A stretch of 53,762 nucleotides of DNA, from positions 1-53,762 of the forward strand of contig JAFDZI010000056.1 of assembly GCA_018266955.1 (NCBI GenBank), given 5' to 3'. This stretch comes from Bacteroidota bacterium. Lineage in GTDB: Bacteria > Bacteroidota > Bacteroidia > Flavobacteriales > Weeksellaceae. The position numbers were made by a program, and so were the translations under genes. Shown piece by piece: positions 7,734-16,291 of this stretch (position 1 is its first letter; every line of letters starts with the position of its first letter). Under the pieces are notes generated by a model. The model searched no databases. It saw nothing but the letters and a program-made list of their open reading frames with translations, and had not been told where the DNA came from.

Positions 7734-8756
7734 ATGAATACAGAATTGAAAAATTGGGCGAAAGAAGTTGTTTTAAAATGTAATCCAATTGCAAAAGATT
7801 ATAAGTTAGATTATTATGCTTTTCAAAAACCATGTAATTTAGATTATGAAACATTAATTCTTGCTCTAAATCCCTATCAAAATTGTACTTTTCCAATTCA
7901 AAAAACTAATGAAGATGTAAATATTACCATGACAGCAGAAAAATTATTATCAGGTAATTGTGCGTGGGATGATTACAAAACAAAGGGAAAAATTTACACA
8001 CAACTTTTTAAAATGAAATTTATAGATGATTTGCAATTGCAATTCAATTATATGAATTACGTTTATTTTTCCTCAAGACAATTTAAGGATGTTAATCGTT
8101 TAAAAGAAGTTGATTTACTTTCTATTTGTAGAGATTTTACTTTGAAATTTTTAAAAATTCTTCAGCCGAAGCGGATTATTTTATTAGGCACAGATTCAGG
8201 AATTGACCAGTTTGATACAGAACAAGAAGTTTTGCTTGAAAAAGACGGTAAAAGACTGATTATTAAAGGAAAAATTAATGGTGTTGAACTATATGCGATA
8301 CCGCATCCATCTTGGCTTAGTGATGATGCTTTAGCAGCAATTGATATTAATTTGAGAGAGATTTTTTCTGGTCAGAAGCAATCATTTTTTAACTTTAGTA
8401 CAACAAAAAATCTATTAAACAGAGAAAATATTGATTGCCAATTAAAAGAATTAAATCCAGATACAAAAAGCGGTAGTTTTACGGATATAACTATAAATGG
8501 AATTGATGATGAGAAAATATTAATCAGAATTAATTATAAACAACGATTAGTTGGAATAAGAAATATTGATTCTAAAAGTTATATCAACCTCAAACATCAC
8601 GATTTTTACAAGAAATTTTTCACAAATATTATATGTGAAAAACAACAAAGTTGGGCTTTTCAAAGAAAGTTTCCTTCTCATTTTTTTGCTGACATAAACG
8701 ATATAACAAAGGAAATATTTGACCTTGAAAAGGGAATTAAAAACTACAAAAAATGA
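7734..8756 (+). CDS. Putative uracil-DNA-glycosylase-like protein
   Basis: A 340-residue protein without signal peptide, markedly AT-rich. Three features recall the uracil-DNA-glycosylase-like fold: LILALNPY near residue 42 (in the place of the GxNPG motif), PKRIILLG around residues 142-149, and AIPHPSW near 185 (in the place of the HPS motif). The C-terminal third (about 225-340) matches nothing I know. The water-activating residue of active UDGs is not evident, so activity is doubtful. Its last four bases overlap the start of the WG-repeat gene (ATGA), implying translational coupling. Confidence 0.45.
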   Translation: MNTELKNWAKEVVLKCNPIAKDYKLDYYAFQKPCNLDYETLILALNPYQNCTFPIQKTNEDVNITMTAEKLLSGNCAWDDYKTKGKIYTQLFKMKFIDDLQLQFNYMNYVYFSSRQFKDVNRLKEVDLLSICRDFTLKFLKILQPKRIILLGTDSGIDQFDTEQEVLLEKDGKRLIIKGKINGVELYAIPHPSWLSDDALAAIDINLREIFSGQKQSFFNFSTTKNLLNRENIDCQLKELNPDTKSGSFTDITINGIDDEKILIRINYKQRLVGIRNIDSKSYINLKHHDFYKKFFTNIICEKQQSWAFQRKFPSHFFADINDITKEIFDLEKGIKNYKK

Positions 8757-9675
8757 AAACCCTCCAACCCAAAGACATAGACGATGTTTTGTTTATGTAT
8801 TTTGAAGAACACGGCGAATATCCCACAGAATGGGAACAAGTAACTTATTTTGATGAAGAAACCGATTTGTCTGCGGTTTCCGTCAATGGAATACGCGGAG
8901 CGGTAAACCGAAACGGAGAAGCGGTAATTCCCATTATTTATGAAGACGCAATGAGTCGGTTTTCCGAAGGTTTACTTGCGGTTAAAAAAGGCGACAAATG
9001 GGGATATGTCAATGCCAATCACAATATTGTAATTCCTTTTGAATACGATAATCTCTACACTTATGGTTCAGCGGTTGATGCGATTTTTTCTACAATGGTT
9101 CTCCGAAAGGAACGGCAGATTATTTTCGTAACGGAACTGTTTTAGTCAGAAAAAATGATAAATTCGGTATCATCAACCAACAGAATAAAACCGTTTTTCC
9201 TTTCATTTATAAAAGCATCAACTCACGTAACCGAAAATATCTCTGTGTTTCTCACGATAAACAGAAATACGGTTTGGTAAATTATGAAAACAAGATTATT
9301 CTGCCTTTTGTTTATGAGGATTTAACGACCATCTATAACAACGAAAATCATTTCTGTTTCGCTCAAAAGGCTGATGAACAGTTTGAAAACTACGACAGAG
9401 AAAATGGTGAGCTTCTTACTTTCAAAGACGATTTGCTTTTGAAATTCGGGATTATTGACGATGCAGGAAACATCATTGTTCCGGCAATAAGTTATATGAA
9501 TATCAATAATTTCATTGATGGAAAAGCGATGTGTTTTGATTATCATAAAGATGAATCTTTCGTCTATGACAGCAATACAAAAGAATCTATTTACGCACCA
9601 GAAGATTTACAAGGCGAAACCGTAAGAGTAAATTATATCCGAAATTTAATGGGAATGGAACCTGTTTTTTATTAA
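8753..9675 (+). pseudogene. WG-repeat protein gene split by a frameshift
   Basis: The first 110 or so codons encode WG-repeat units (GAVNRNGEAVIP, DKWGYVNANHNIVIP). At the T6 run 9084-9089 the reading frame leaves the protein and hits a stop at 9145. Adding one T gives a continuous product of about 307 residues: the next frame reads FYNGSPKGTADYFRNGT, then KFGIINQQNKTVFP and YGLVNYENKIILP, further WG units to 9675. Either the gene is broken, or phase-variable, or the base was lost in sequencing. WG repeats are beta-rich modules of unclear function. Confidence 0.75.
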
Positions 9676-9686
9676 AAGTGCTTAAG

Positions 9687-9725
9687 TAAACCGCTGTAGT
9701 TTGTCTGTAGGAGATTTCATCTTTG
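9687..9725 (+). promoter_or_regulatory. Repeated promoter-like tract, copy 2
   Basis: Same layout as 6465-6502: TAAACCG, GTAGTT, TGTAG, and a final TCATCTTTG. Here it sits 20 bases before the ATG at 9745, so it is probably that gene's promoter. Confidence 0.45.
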
Positions 9726-9744
9726 CCATTCTAAATGATTAAAG

Positions 9745-10212
9745 ATGAAATTAACTCAAGAAGATATTCAGAAATTTATAACGATTAACGACAAAATTCG
9801 AAAAGAAGAAATTTGGGCAAGGAAACGCTATCAAAAATTAATCGTCGAAATGGACGAAATGGTCAGAAAAAAAATCATTGAAGATTACGAAATAAAAGAA
9901 CGATACGAGTTGATAAGCGATAATGAGGAATTTTGCGAAAGTAAAAATGTATATCTTGGCGACCCTTTTTTAGCGGAAGAATGTATAGGAGTTCTTCATC
10001 CCAACGATGATGATTTTTTCAATACCAATTGGAACGAATTTGACTGGAATCTTTATGACGGTGATTACGATGCTTTAAAACATCTGCATTTCGGATATAC
10101 AATGCATTACTTATTGCTTCACAGTACACTCTGTATAAAAGATATTTTGGCAATAGACGATTTTTGGTTAGAATTGAAGGTGATTTATCAGTTTTGTACA
10201 ATCAAAAATTAG
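9745..10212 (+). CDS. Hypothetical protein
   Basis: A 155-residue soluble acidic protein that I do not recognise. Residues 1-60 are rich in charged residues and look helical. The second half is rich in aromatic and acidic residues (WNEFDWNLYDGDYDALKHL) and ends abruptly 8 bases before the hairpin at 10221. It is preceded by the repeated promoter tract. An immunity-type small protein is one possibility from the context, but nothing in the sequence proves it. Confidence 0.5.
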   Translation: MKLTQEDIQKFITINDKIRKEEIWARKRYQKLIVEMDEMVRKKIIEDYEIKERYELISDNEEFCESKNVYLGDPFLAEECIGVLHPNDDDFFNTNWNEFDWNLYDGDYDALKHLHFGYTMHYLLLHSTLCIKDILAIDDFWLELKVIYQFCTIKN

Positions 10213-10220
10213 AACCTCAA

Positions 10221-10249
10221 CTTTGCCAAAGTTCCAAACTTTGGCAAAG
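10221..10249. repeat. Perfect 13-bp palindromic hairpin
   Basis: CTTTGCCAAAGTT (10221-10233), loop CCA, AACTTTGGCAAAG (10237-10249). It has no T tract and so does not look like a normal terminator. It resembles the short REP-like palindromes scattered in flavobacterial genomes (from memory). It overlaps the likely start of the next gene. Confidence 0.7.
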
Positions 10250-10531
10250 TTTCTCTACCTCGATGACCTCCGCCCAACCTCGGAAAACTTCGCTCGTGTT
10301 TATTCCTTTGAAGAATTTCCAACATTCATCACGGAAAACGGTTTACCAAATTTTATTTCCTTTGACCACGACTTAGGTGAAGGAAAAACCGGCTTCGATT
10401 GTGCAAAATGCTTGGTAGAATTTTGTTTGGATAACCAACTTCCACTCCTGGAATTTTTTGTTCACAGCCAAAATCCGGAGGGAAAGGAAAACATCGAAAA
10501 ACTGTTGGAGAATTTTAGGAAAAGGGTTTAG
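10241..10531 (+). CDS. Cyclic-phosphate processing receiver-like (cREC) protein
   Basis: A roughly 96-residue protein resembling the stand-alone receiver-like family found in predicted cyclic-nucleotide signalling and stress loci. Visible marks are FLYLDDLRPT near the N-terminus, FISFDHDLGEGKTGFDCAK in the middle and FFVHSQNPEGKENI near the end. No ATG precedes the conserved FLYLDD; only TTG codons are available, at 10223 and 10241. I chose 10241 because it puts a Met-Ala-Lys just before the conserved strand. Both starts lie inside the perfect hairpin, so translation may be poor, or the palindrome may have replaced the native start. Confidence 0.6.
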   Translation: MAKFLYLDDLRPTSENFARVYSFEEFPTFITENGLPNFISFDHDLGEGKTGFDCAKCLVEFCLDNQLPLLEFFVHSQNPEGKENIEKLLENFRKRV

Positions 10532-10593
10532 AGAAAAATCTAATATATAGAAAAATAACTAAAAAATGTAGTGAATAATGGACAAAAAATAAG

Positions 10594-10601
10594 TATATTT
10601 G
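10594..10601 (+). promoter_or_regulatory. -7 box of the AAA ATPase gene
   Basis: TATATTTG is a full TAnnTTTG match ending only three bases before the ATG at 10605. If used, the transcript would have almost no leader. Confidence 0.45.
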
Positions 10602-10604
10602 TCG

Positions 10605-11825
10605 ATGTTAAATGACAATTTCATGAAAGAATTGTATGAATATAACGACAGTATTTTAAGAAATGTGAATAATCACTACTTCCGGTATCTGATAAATGAA
10701 GTCGATTGGAACCAACGATTAATCGCCATCAAAGGTTCAAGAGGTGTCGGGAAAACGACTTTAATACTTCAATATTTAAAATTTGTTTTAAAAAATCCTG
10801 ATGAATCTCTGTATGTAACAGCCGACCATTATTGGTTTTATACCAATAATTTGGTGCAAACTGCCGATGCTTTTTACAAAAATGGCGGTCGTTATCTTTT
10901 TATTGATGAAGTTCACAAATACCCGAATTGGGCAACCGAAATCAAAAATATTTATGACGGATATCCCGATTTAAAAATCGTTTTTACATCATCGTCTATT
11001 TTGGATATTTACAAAGACGAAGCCGATTTGAGCCGAAGACTAATCACTTATGAATTGCCAGGTTTGTCTTTTCGAGAATATTTGGAAATGAATAATTTCA
11101 TCAAAAAGACAAGTCCAATTTCTTTGGAAACAATTCAGATTAATCCACGAGAATACACCGAATCGGTTTTGGAACAAGTTCAACATCCGTTACCATTGTT
11201 CAGAAATTATTTAAAAACAGGCTATTTTCCGTTTTCGACAAATGAAAAAGAAGAAAGCACATTCAAAAAATTGAATCAAGTTATCAATACCATTATCGAA
11301 ACCGATTTGTCGATGATGGAAGGTTTTGATGTGAAAACGGCTTTTAAAATCAAAAAATTATTGGGAGTAGTGGCAGAATCTGTTCCGTTCAAACCCAATA
11401 TTTCAGCATTAGCAAGAAAGTTAGATGTGAGCAGAGATACGGTTTATCATTGGTTGAATTTGTTGGAAAAATCAAATTTGGTCAATCTTCTTTTGGTAAA
11501 AAAAGGTATTTCTACTTTGCAAAAACCCGATAAATTATTTTTGGAAAACACTAATTGGAATTACGCTTTCCGGCAAGAACCAGATTTGGGAAATCTTCGG
11601 GAAACCTTCTTGTTATCACAACTTTTAAATGCGAATTTTGAAGTAAAACTACCCGAAAATGGAGATTTCTATATAGAAAAATACGATTTAACCATCGAAG
11701 TTGGCGGAAAATCGAAAACAATAAAACAAGTGAAAGAGGAAAGCAATTTCTTAATTGCAGTAGATGAGATTGAACTTGGTCGAGGTAAGAAAATTCCACT
11801 TTGGCTGTTCGGATTTTTATATTAA
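10605..11825 (+). CDS. AAA family ATPase with DUF4143 domain
   Basis: A 406-residue protein. The N-terminal AAA_14-type ATPase has a Walker A motif GSRGVGKTTL near residues 45-54 and a Walker B motif YLFIDEVHKY near 102-111. A winged-helix-like part (SALARKLDVSRDTVYHWL, about 270-287) leads into the C-terminal DUF4143 region, which in this family resembles a nuclease-like fold. These ATPases are scattered, often horizontally moved genes with unclear roles. I start at ATG 10605; a TTG two codons earlier would overlap the -7 box. Confidence 0.85.
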   Translation: MLNDNFMKELYEYNDSILRNVNNHYFRYLINEVDWNQRLIAIKGSRGVGKTTLILQYLKFVLKNPDESLYVTADHYWFYTNNLVQTADAFYKNGGRYLFIDEVHKYPNWATEIKNIYDGYPDLKIVFTSSSILDIYKDEADLSRRLITYELPGLSFREYLEMNNFIKKTSPISLETIQINPREYTESVLEQVQHPLPLFRNYLKTGYFPFSTNEKEESTFKKLNQVINTIIETDLSMMEGFDVKTAFKIKKLLGVVAESVPFKPNISALARKLDVSRDTVYHWLNLLEKSNLVNLLLVKKGISTLQKPDKLFLENTNWNYAFRQEPDLGNLRETFLLSQLLNANFEVKLPENGDFYIEKYDLTIEVGGKSKTIKQVKEESNFLIAVDEIELGRGKKIPLWLFGFLY

Positions 11826-11907
11826 AAGTGCTATAAAATAATTTCACAAACAGTCAACTTTTGTCCGTTTACTTTTTTATATTTATTTCAACTTTAATCC
11901 TAAAACA

Positions 11908-12822
11908 ATGGCAAAACGCGATCAAATGCTCCGATTAATGAACATTTCAAATTTTTTGAAAGCCAAACCCAACGGAGCAACTTACGAAGAAATCCTAAAC
12001 TTTTTGGAAGAATTGCATTACAAAGAAAGCTATGATACCGATTTGGCATTTAGCGAAAAGACCTTTAAAAGAGATCGGGATTTGCTTTTAGAAGTTTTCC
12101 AGATTGAAATCAAATTTAAACGATCCACAATGACCTATCAGATTGTGAATGAGGAAGATTACGAATCCACTCAAAGTATTTTTGATAATCTATTGCTCAT
12201 TAACGCCTACAAGCATACCGAAAACAATGCTAAAATCATGTTGTTTGAAAAAAGGCAGGCTTCGGGATTGCACAATTTAGAAGGAATAATTTATGCCATT
12301 AAAAATACGAAAACCCTCACTTGCCAATATACCAAATATTGGGAAAATACTTCTTCTAAAAAAGTATTAGAACCTTATGCCTTAAAGGAATTTAGAAACC
12401 GATGGTATCTTTTGGCAAACGAAGCAGACGGAAAAGAATTTTTTGTAAAAACTTTCGGCTTAGACCGTATTTCCGATTTAGAAATTCATAGTAAGACCTA
12501 TAAAAAGCAGAATATTGATGTAGAGGAAATGTTTGTCAATTCGTTCGGAATTATTTCCACTTTAAATGAAAAACCCGAAAAAATCATTCTTTCATTCGAT
12601 GCTGAGCAGGGAAAATATGTTAAATCGCTTCCCATCCATCATTCGCAAAATGTTTTGGAGGATAATGATAAAGAATATAAAATTGAGCTTACACTCGTTC
12701 CCACCTACGATTTTTATCAGGAACTGCTTACCCACGCCGACCGACTACGAATAGAATCACCGGAAAATGTTAAGAAAAAGTATCTCTCATTTCTCGCAAG
12801 GGCAAAAGACTTGAATGTTTAG
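11908..12822 (+). CDS. WYL-domain transcriptional regulator
   Basis: A 304-residue regulator. An N-terminal helix-turn-helix spans about 1-70 and includes SEKTFKRDRDLL, the pattern of WYL proteins. The WYL ligand-binding domain follows around 130-200, with RNRWYLLAN and the conserved FGLDRIS, then a C-terminal extension. WYL regulators bind nucleotides or nucleic acid and often control defence or DNA-damage genes. Here it neighbours an AAA/DUF4143 ATPase, but no complete defence system is recognisable. The ligand is unknown. Confidence 0.85.
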   Translation: MAKRDQMLRLMNISNFLKAKPNGATYEEILNFLEELHYKESYDTDLAFSEKTFKRDRDLLLEVFQIEIKFKRSTMTYQIVNEEDYESTQSIFDNLLLINAYKHTENNAKIMLFEKRQASGLHNLEGIIYAIKNTKTLTCQYTKYWENTSSKKVLEPYALKEFRNRWYLLANEADGKEFFVKTFGLDRISDLEIHSKTYKKQNIDVEEMFVNSFGIISTLNEKPEKIILSFDAEQGKYVKSLPIHHSQNVLEDNDKEYKIELTLVPTYDFYQELLTHADRLRIESPENVKKKYLSFLARAKDLNV

Positions 12823-12888
12823 GAAAGATTATATTTCAAAACGATTTTTCCATTTCTTTAGTTCTATTTCTCAATCCCCAAAATTAGA

Positions 12889-13752
12889 TTATAAATTCAA
12901 AAATAATTTAGGATTTATTGGACTTCCGTTTTTATGAACTTCGTAGTGCAAATGAGGTCCCGTAGAGCGACCGCTATTTCCAGATTTTGCAATAACCTGA
13001 CCTACTTCAATTTTTTGATTATTTTGTACCAAAAGTTGTGACAGATGTCCATATAATGTAGCCAAACCATTTCCATGTGAAATAATCACACATTTTCCAT
13101 AGCCTCCTTTTTCTCCTGAGAAAATCACTTTTCCTGCAGCGGTGCTTTGTACATCTGTCCCATAAGCAACGGCAAAATCCATCCCTTTATGAAATTGCAT
13201 TTGTACTGGTGTTTTTTTTGCCTCAACAGCTGTAGCACTGTCGCTTTTGGTAGTGGTTTGGTTTTTTGTTGTTGTCACTTGTCCAACGGAAGCTAATTCT
13301 TGTTTGAATGGAATAGGGTTCACTCTTTTTCCAAAATTAGAAGAGATCATCCCATCTGTAGGAGAGCCTAGTGGTACCCATTGTAATTTATTTTGTAAAT
13401 CCACTAAATATTGGCTATATCTGTTGCTTTGCTTTGCTAAATAGATGGAGCTCGACAAGCTATCTTGAGATAATATTTCCACTTTGGCATCCTTAATGTT
13501 TTTGGATGCTAAAAATGAACGAAGTGATTGTACTGTATTGTTGATTAGACCAAGGTCAGATTTCATTTTAGCAAAGTCCACACTGTCTTTTTCTGTGTTT
13601 ATCTTCACTAAATTTACCTCATAGTTTTTATCATCTTTTTCTGCATATAGTTTTCCGATAAGCAATGCTTGTCCGATGATTACAGTTAAAAAAATCCCCA
13701 ACAAAATTGTAGCATTTCTCGGCTTTCTCACTTTTACCAATATTCTTTTCAT
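12889..13752 (-). CDS. M23 family metallopeptidase (membrane-anchored)
   Basis: Predicted zinc peptidase cutting peptidoglycan cross-links, or a LytM-type activator of amidases, held in the inner membrane with its catalytic part in the periplasm. One membrane segment spans about residues 14-34 and is followed by a helical linker. The LytM domain starts near 130, with zinc ligands His188 and Asp192 (HKGMD) and His267/His269 in TGPHLHYEV; His236 in YGHLS is also present. All active-site residues are there, so it should be active. The gene is single, with a leader carrying the shared 5' element. Confidence 0.9.
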   Translation of the reverse strand: MKRILVKVRKPRNATILLGIFLTVIIGQALLIGKLYAEKDDKNYEVNLVKINTEKDSVDFAKMKSDLGLINNTVQSLRSFLASKNIKDAKVEILSQDSLSSSIYLAKQSNRYSQYLVDLQNKLQWVPLGSPTDGMISSNFGKRVNPIPFKQELASVGQVTTTKNQTTTKSDSATAVEAKKTPVQMQFHKGMDFAVAYGTDVQSTAAGKVIFSGEKGGYGKCVIISHGNGLATLYGHLSQLLVQNNQKIEVGQVIAKSGNSGRSTGPHLHYEVHKNGSPINPKLFLNL

Positions 13753-13765
13753 AGTAGATTTCTTT

Positions 13766-13836
13766 TTTATTGAATATGCATAATCGCCATATTTTCATAG
13801 TTGTTTGCACATAATATGCGGTAGAACGAATGGCGA
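13766..13836 (-). promoter_or_regulatory. Shared 5'-leader element, copy upstream of the M23 gene
   Basis: On the minus strand, TCGCCAT (complement of the 13830-13836 end) pairs with ATGGCGA (complement of 13784-13790), seven base pairs around a 39-nt middle. CAATAAA (complement of 13766-13772) follows, 13 bases before the ATG. The arms and the CAATAAA box match the lnt copy; the ATGACCTTTAA block is missing here. Confidence 0.45.
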
Positions 13837-13874
13837 CTATGTTTATTTGTTTTGCTTTTTTTAAAAAACATCGG

Positions 13875-13882
13875 CAAAATTA
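13875..13882 (-). promoter_or_regulatory. Candidate -7 box of the M23 gene
   Basis: The complement of CAAAATTA reads TAATTTTG. Transcription from it would give a leader of roughly 115 nt that contains the shared element. Confidence 0.45.
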
Positions 13883-13972
13883 GAATAAAATCTGAATTAG
13901 AAAATTTATTTAACATAATTTTAATGAAATCTTAAATGATTTTAATTATTATTTAGGATTTAAAAATTGGGT

Positions 13973-14029
13973 TTGAAACGAGCATTTAACTGCTCGAATT
14001 ACAGGTAATGCCCATGCATAGCGTTTCAA
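13973..14029. other. Candidate three-stem structured element
   Basis: TTGAAACG (13973-13980) pairs with CGTTTCAA (14022-14029). Inside, GAGCA pairs with TGCTC (13980-13995) and ATGC with GCAT (14008-14019). The element lies in the gap between the M23 promoter and the gpsA -7 box, apparently outside the gpsA leader. I do not recognise it as a known riboswitch or tRNA. Confidence 0.35.
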
Positions 14030-14119
14030 TTGAAGCCTTATAAATTTAACATAATATTTATCATGTTTTCTATTTCTGTTTCCCTTTGGTGTAATCCGTT
14101 ATTTCAATTGAAATATCAT

Positions 14120-14127
14120 TATCTTTG
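14120..14127 (+). promoter_or_regulatory. -7 box of the gpsA-aroC operon
   Basis: TATCTTTG, a full TAnnTTTG match, 20 bases before the gpsA ATG. No well-spaced -33 TTTG is present. Confidence 0.5.
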
Positions 14128-14147
14128 TACTCATTTTTTTAAATGAT

Positions 14148-15197
14148 ATGGCAAAGAAAATAGAGAACGACACCTCAGCATTTCAAGAAATTCCAAAGAC
14201 AAATCCATCACTTCCTTTGATAGGTGTTGTGGGCAGTGGAAGTTTTGCGACTGCTATTGTAAAAATGCTTGTTGAAAACTCAGCCCAAGTATCTTGGTGT
14301 GTAAGAAATGAATTTGTTAAAGGTGCAATACAACTTAAAGGACACAATCCTACCTATCTAACGGCAGTGCATTTTGATGTAAGAAAATTAAATATTACAA
14401 CCGATATCAACGAATTGGTTGCTCATTGTGATATTATTGTACTTGCTACTCCTTCTATTTATTTGTCGGACACTATGGATCATTTAAAAGTGAATGTTTC
14501 CGGTAAAATTTTTGTTTCAGCAATAAAAGGTGTAGTGCCTAAAGTAAATGATGTGGTGGCCAATTATCTTAGAGAGCAATTTGGGATAGGCTACAAATGT
14601 CAGGGAGTTATCGCGGGTCCTTGTCATGCAGAAGAGGTTGCCATGGAAAGACTTTCCTACCTTACCATTGCCGCTGCAGAAGAAGAGGTGTCAGAAAAAT
14701 TAAAATTACTTTTTGCCTCAGATTTCATCAATGTTCATACTTCCAAAGATGTTTTGGGTAATGAATATAGTGCCATCCTCAAAAATATTTATGCCATAGG
14801 AGCTGGAATTGCAAGTGGCTTGGGATATGGTGATAACTTTATCGCAGTTTTTGTCTCTAATGCCATCCGTGAAATGGAAACCTACCTTGAAGCCATTTAT
14901 GAGGCACCTAGAGATGTGAATGAAAGTGCTTATTTAGGAGATTTATTGGTAACGGCATACTCACTCTTTTCAAGAAACAGAAATTTAGGTAATCTTATAG
15001 GTAAAGGTTATACCGTGAAATCGGCTCTACAATCTATGAACCAAATAGCAGAAGGTTATTATGCCTGTGACAGTATCTACAATACTGCAAGGGAAAAAAA
15101 CATCAATGCACCCATCATCCAAAGTATTTATAAAATATTATACGAAGGTAAAGATGCTGAAAAAACTTTTGCAAAGCTAGTGACTCGATTAAACTAA
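14148..15197 (+). CDS. gpsA: NAD(P)H-dependent glycerol-3-phosphate dehydrogenase
   Basis: Reduces dihydroxyacetone phosphate to sn-glycerol 3-phosphate for phospholipid synthesis, in the cytoplasm. The 349-residue protein has an N-terminal Rossmann motif GSGSFA (29-34) after a roughly 20-residue extension. AIKGVVPK follows around 125-132, and Lys212 in [11 protein letters not shown] is the expected catalytic residue. The chorismate synthase gene starts eight bases after its stop, and two thioredoxin-fold genes follow, so this is probably one transcription unit. Confidence 0.95.
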   Translation: MAKKIENDTSAFQEIPKTNPSLPLIGVVGSGSFATAIVKMLVENSAQVSWCVRNEFVKGAIQLKGHNPTYLTAVHFDVRKLNITTDINELVAHCDIIVLATPSIYLSDTMDHLKVNVSGKIFVSAIKGVVPKVNDVVANYLREQFGIGYKCQGVIAGPCHAEEVAMERLSYLTIAAAEEEVSEKLKLLFASDFINVHTSKDVLGNEYSAILKNIYAIGAGIASGLGYGDNFIAVFVSNAIREMETYLEAIYEAPRDVNESAYLGDLLVTAYSLFSRNRNLGNLIGKGYTVKSALQSMNQIAEGYYACDSIYNTAREKNINAPIIQSIYKILYEGKDAEKTFAKLVTRLN

Positions 15198-15205
15198 ATA
15201 GAAGC

Positions 15206-16273
15206 ATGTTCAACTTAGGAAATTTATTGCAACTCACAACTTTTGGAGAAAGCCATGGTGCGGCTATTGGAGGTGTTCTTCAGAATTTCCCTGCCGGTAT
15301 TACTCTGGATTTACAAGCGGTTCAAAAAGAATTGGACAGAAGAAAACCTGGACAATCTCCCTTGGTTACCCAAAGGAAAGAAAGTGATCGTGTTTCCTTT
15401 TTATCTGGTATATTTGAAGGGAAATCAACCGGAATGCCTATTGGGTTTCTCATTGAGAATGACAACCATAAGTCCAAAGATTACGAACATTTGAAGGATA
15501 ATTTCAGACCTTCGCATGCCGATTTCACCTATCAACAGAAATTTGGCATTCGGGACTACAACGGTGGTGGTAGGTCTTCCGCTAGAGAGACAGCCAATTG
15601 GGTGGTTGGTGGAGCTTTGGCTAGGCAAATTCTCCCCGAAAATATTGAAATCAATGCGTATGTTTCTTCTGTAGGCGATATATTCTGCATGAAACCCTAT
15701 CAAGATTTGGATTTTAACTTAACCGATACCAATGCAGTGCGTTGCCCGGATATAGAAACCGCTCAAAAAATGATGGAAAAAATAAAGTCCATTAAAAAAG
15801 AAGGCAATACTATTGGAGGAACCATTACCTGTGTGATAAAAAATGTTCCAATAGGAATAGGAGAACCTGTTTTTGGTAAACTACAGGCCGAATTAGGCAA
15901 AGCCATGCTCTCCATCAATGCATGTAAAGGATTTGAATATGGAAGTGGATTTTGTGGTGCCAAAATGACTGGCAAAGAACATAATGATTTGTTTAATGCC
16001 GATTTCAGTACAAAAACAAATCTTTCCGGAGGCATACAAGGTGGGATTAGCAATGGCATGGATATTTATTTTCGTGTCGCATTTAAACCTGTAGCTACCT
16101 TGCTGCAACCTCAAGAAAGCTTCGATGTAGAAGGGAATCCTATTGCTTTAGAAGGAAAAGGCCGCCATGATCCTTGTGTAGTTCCTAGGGCAGTGCCTAT
16201 TGTGGAAAATCTTGCGGCATTTGTGTTGGCCGATTTATACCTTGTTCATCAAACTAGAAAAAATAAATTTTAA
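15206..16273 (+). CDS. aroC: Chorismate synthase
   Basis: Last step of the shikimate pathway: converts EPSP to chorismate with reduced FMN. The 355-residue length is normal. Family signatures seen in order are [15 protein letters not shown] near the start, [25 protein letters not shown] and, near the C-terminus, [16 protein letters not shown]. It is tightly linked to gpsA (8-base gap). The next gene follows after 18 bases. No other aromatic amino acid genes lie in the window. Confidence 0.97.
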   Translation: MFNLGNLLQLTTFGESHGAAIGGVLQNFPAGITLDLQAVQKELDRRKPGQSPLVTQRKESDRVSFLSGIFEGKSTGMPIGFLIENDNHKSKDYEHLKDNFRPSHADFTYQQKFGIRDYNGGGRSSARETANWVVGGALARQILPENIEINAYVSSVGDIFCMKPYQDLDFNLTDTNAVRCPDIETAQKMMEKIKSIKKEGNTIGGTITCVIKNVPIGIGEPVFGKLQAELGKAMLSINACKGFEYGSGFCGAKMTGKEHNDLFNADFSTKTNLSGGIQGGISNGMDIYFRVAFKPVATLLQPQESFDVEGNPIALEGKGRHDPCVVPRAVPIVENLAAFVLADLYLVHQTRKNKF

Positions 16274-16291
16274 CAAAAAAATCTTAATAAA

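Noticed and set aside
13973..14029. tRNA gene
   Set aside because: No T-arm GTTCRA pattern, no anticodon arm and wrong arm lengths.
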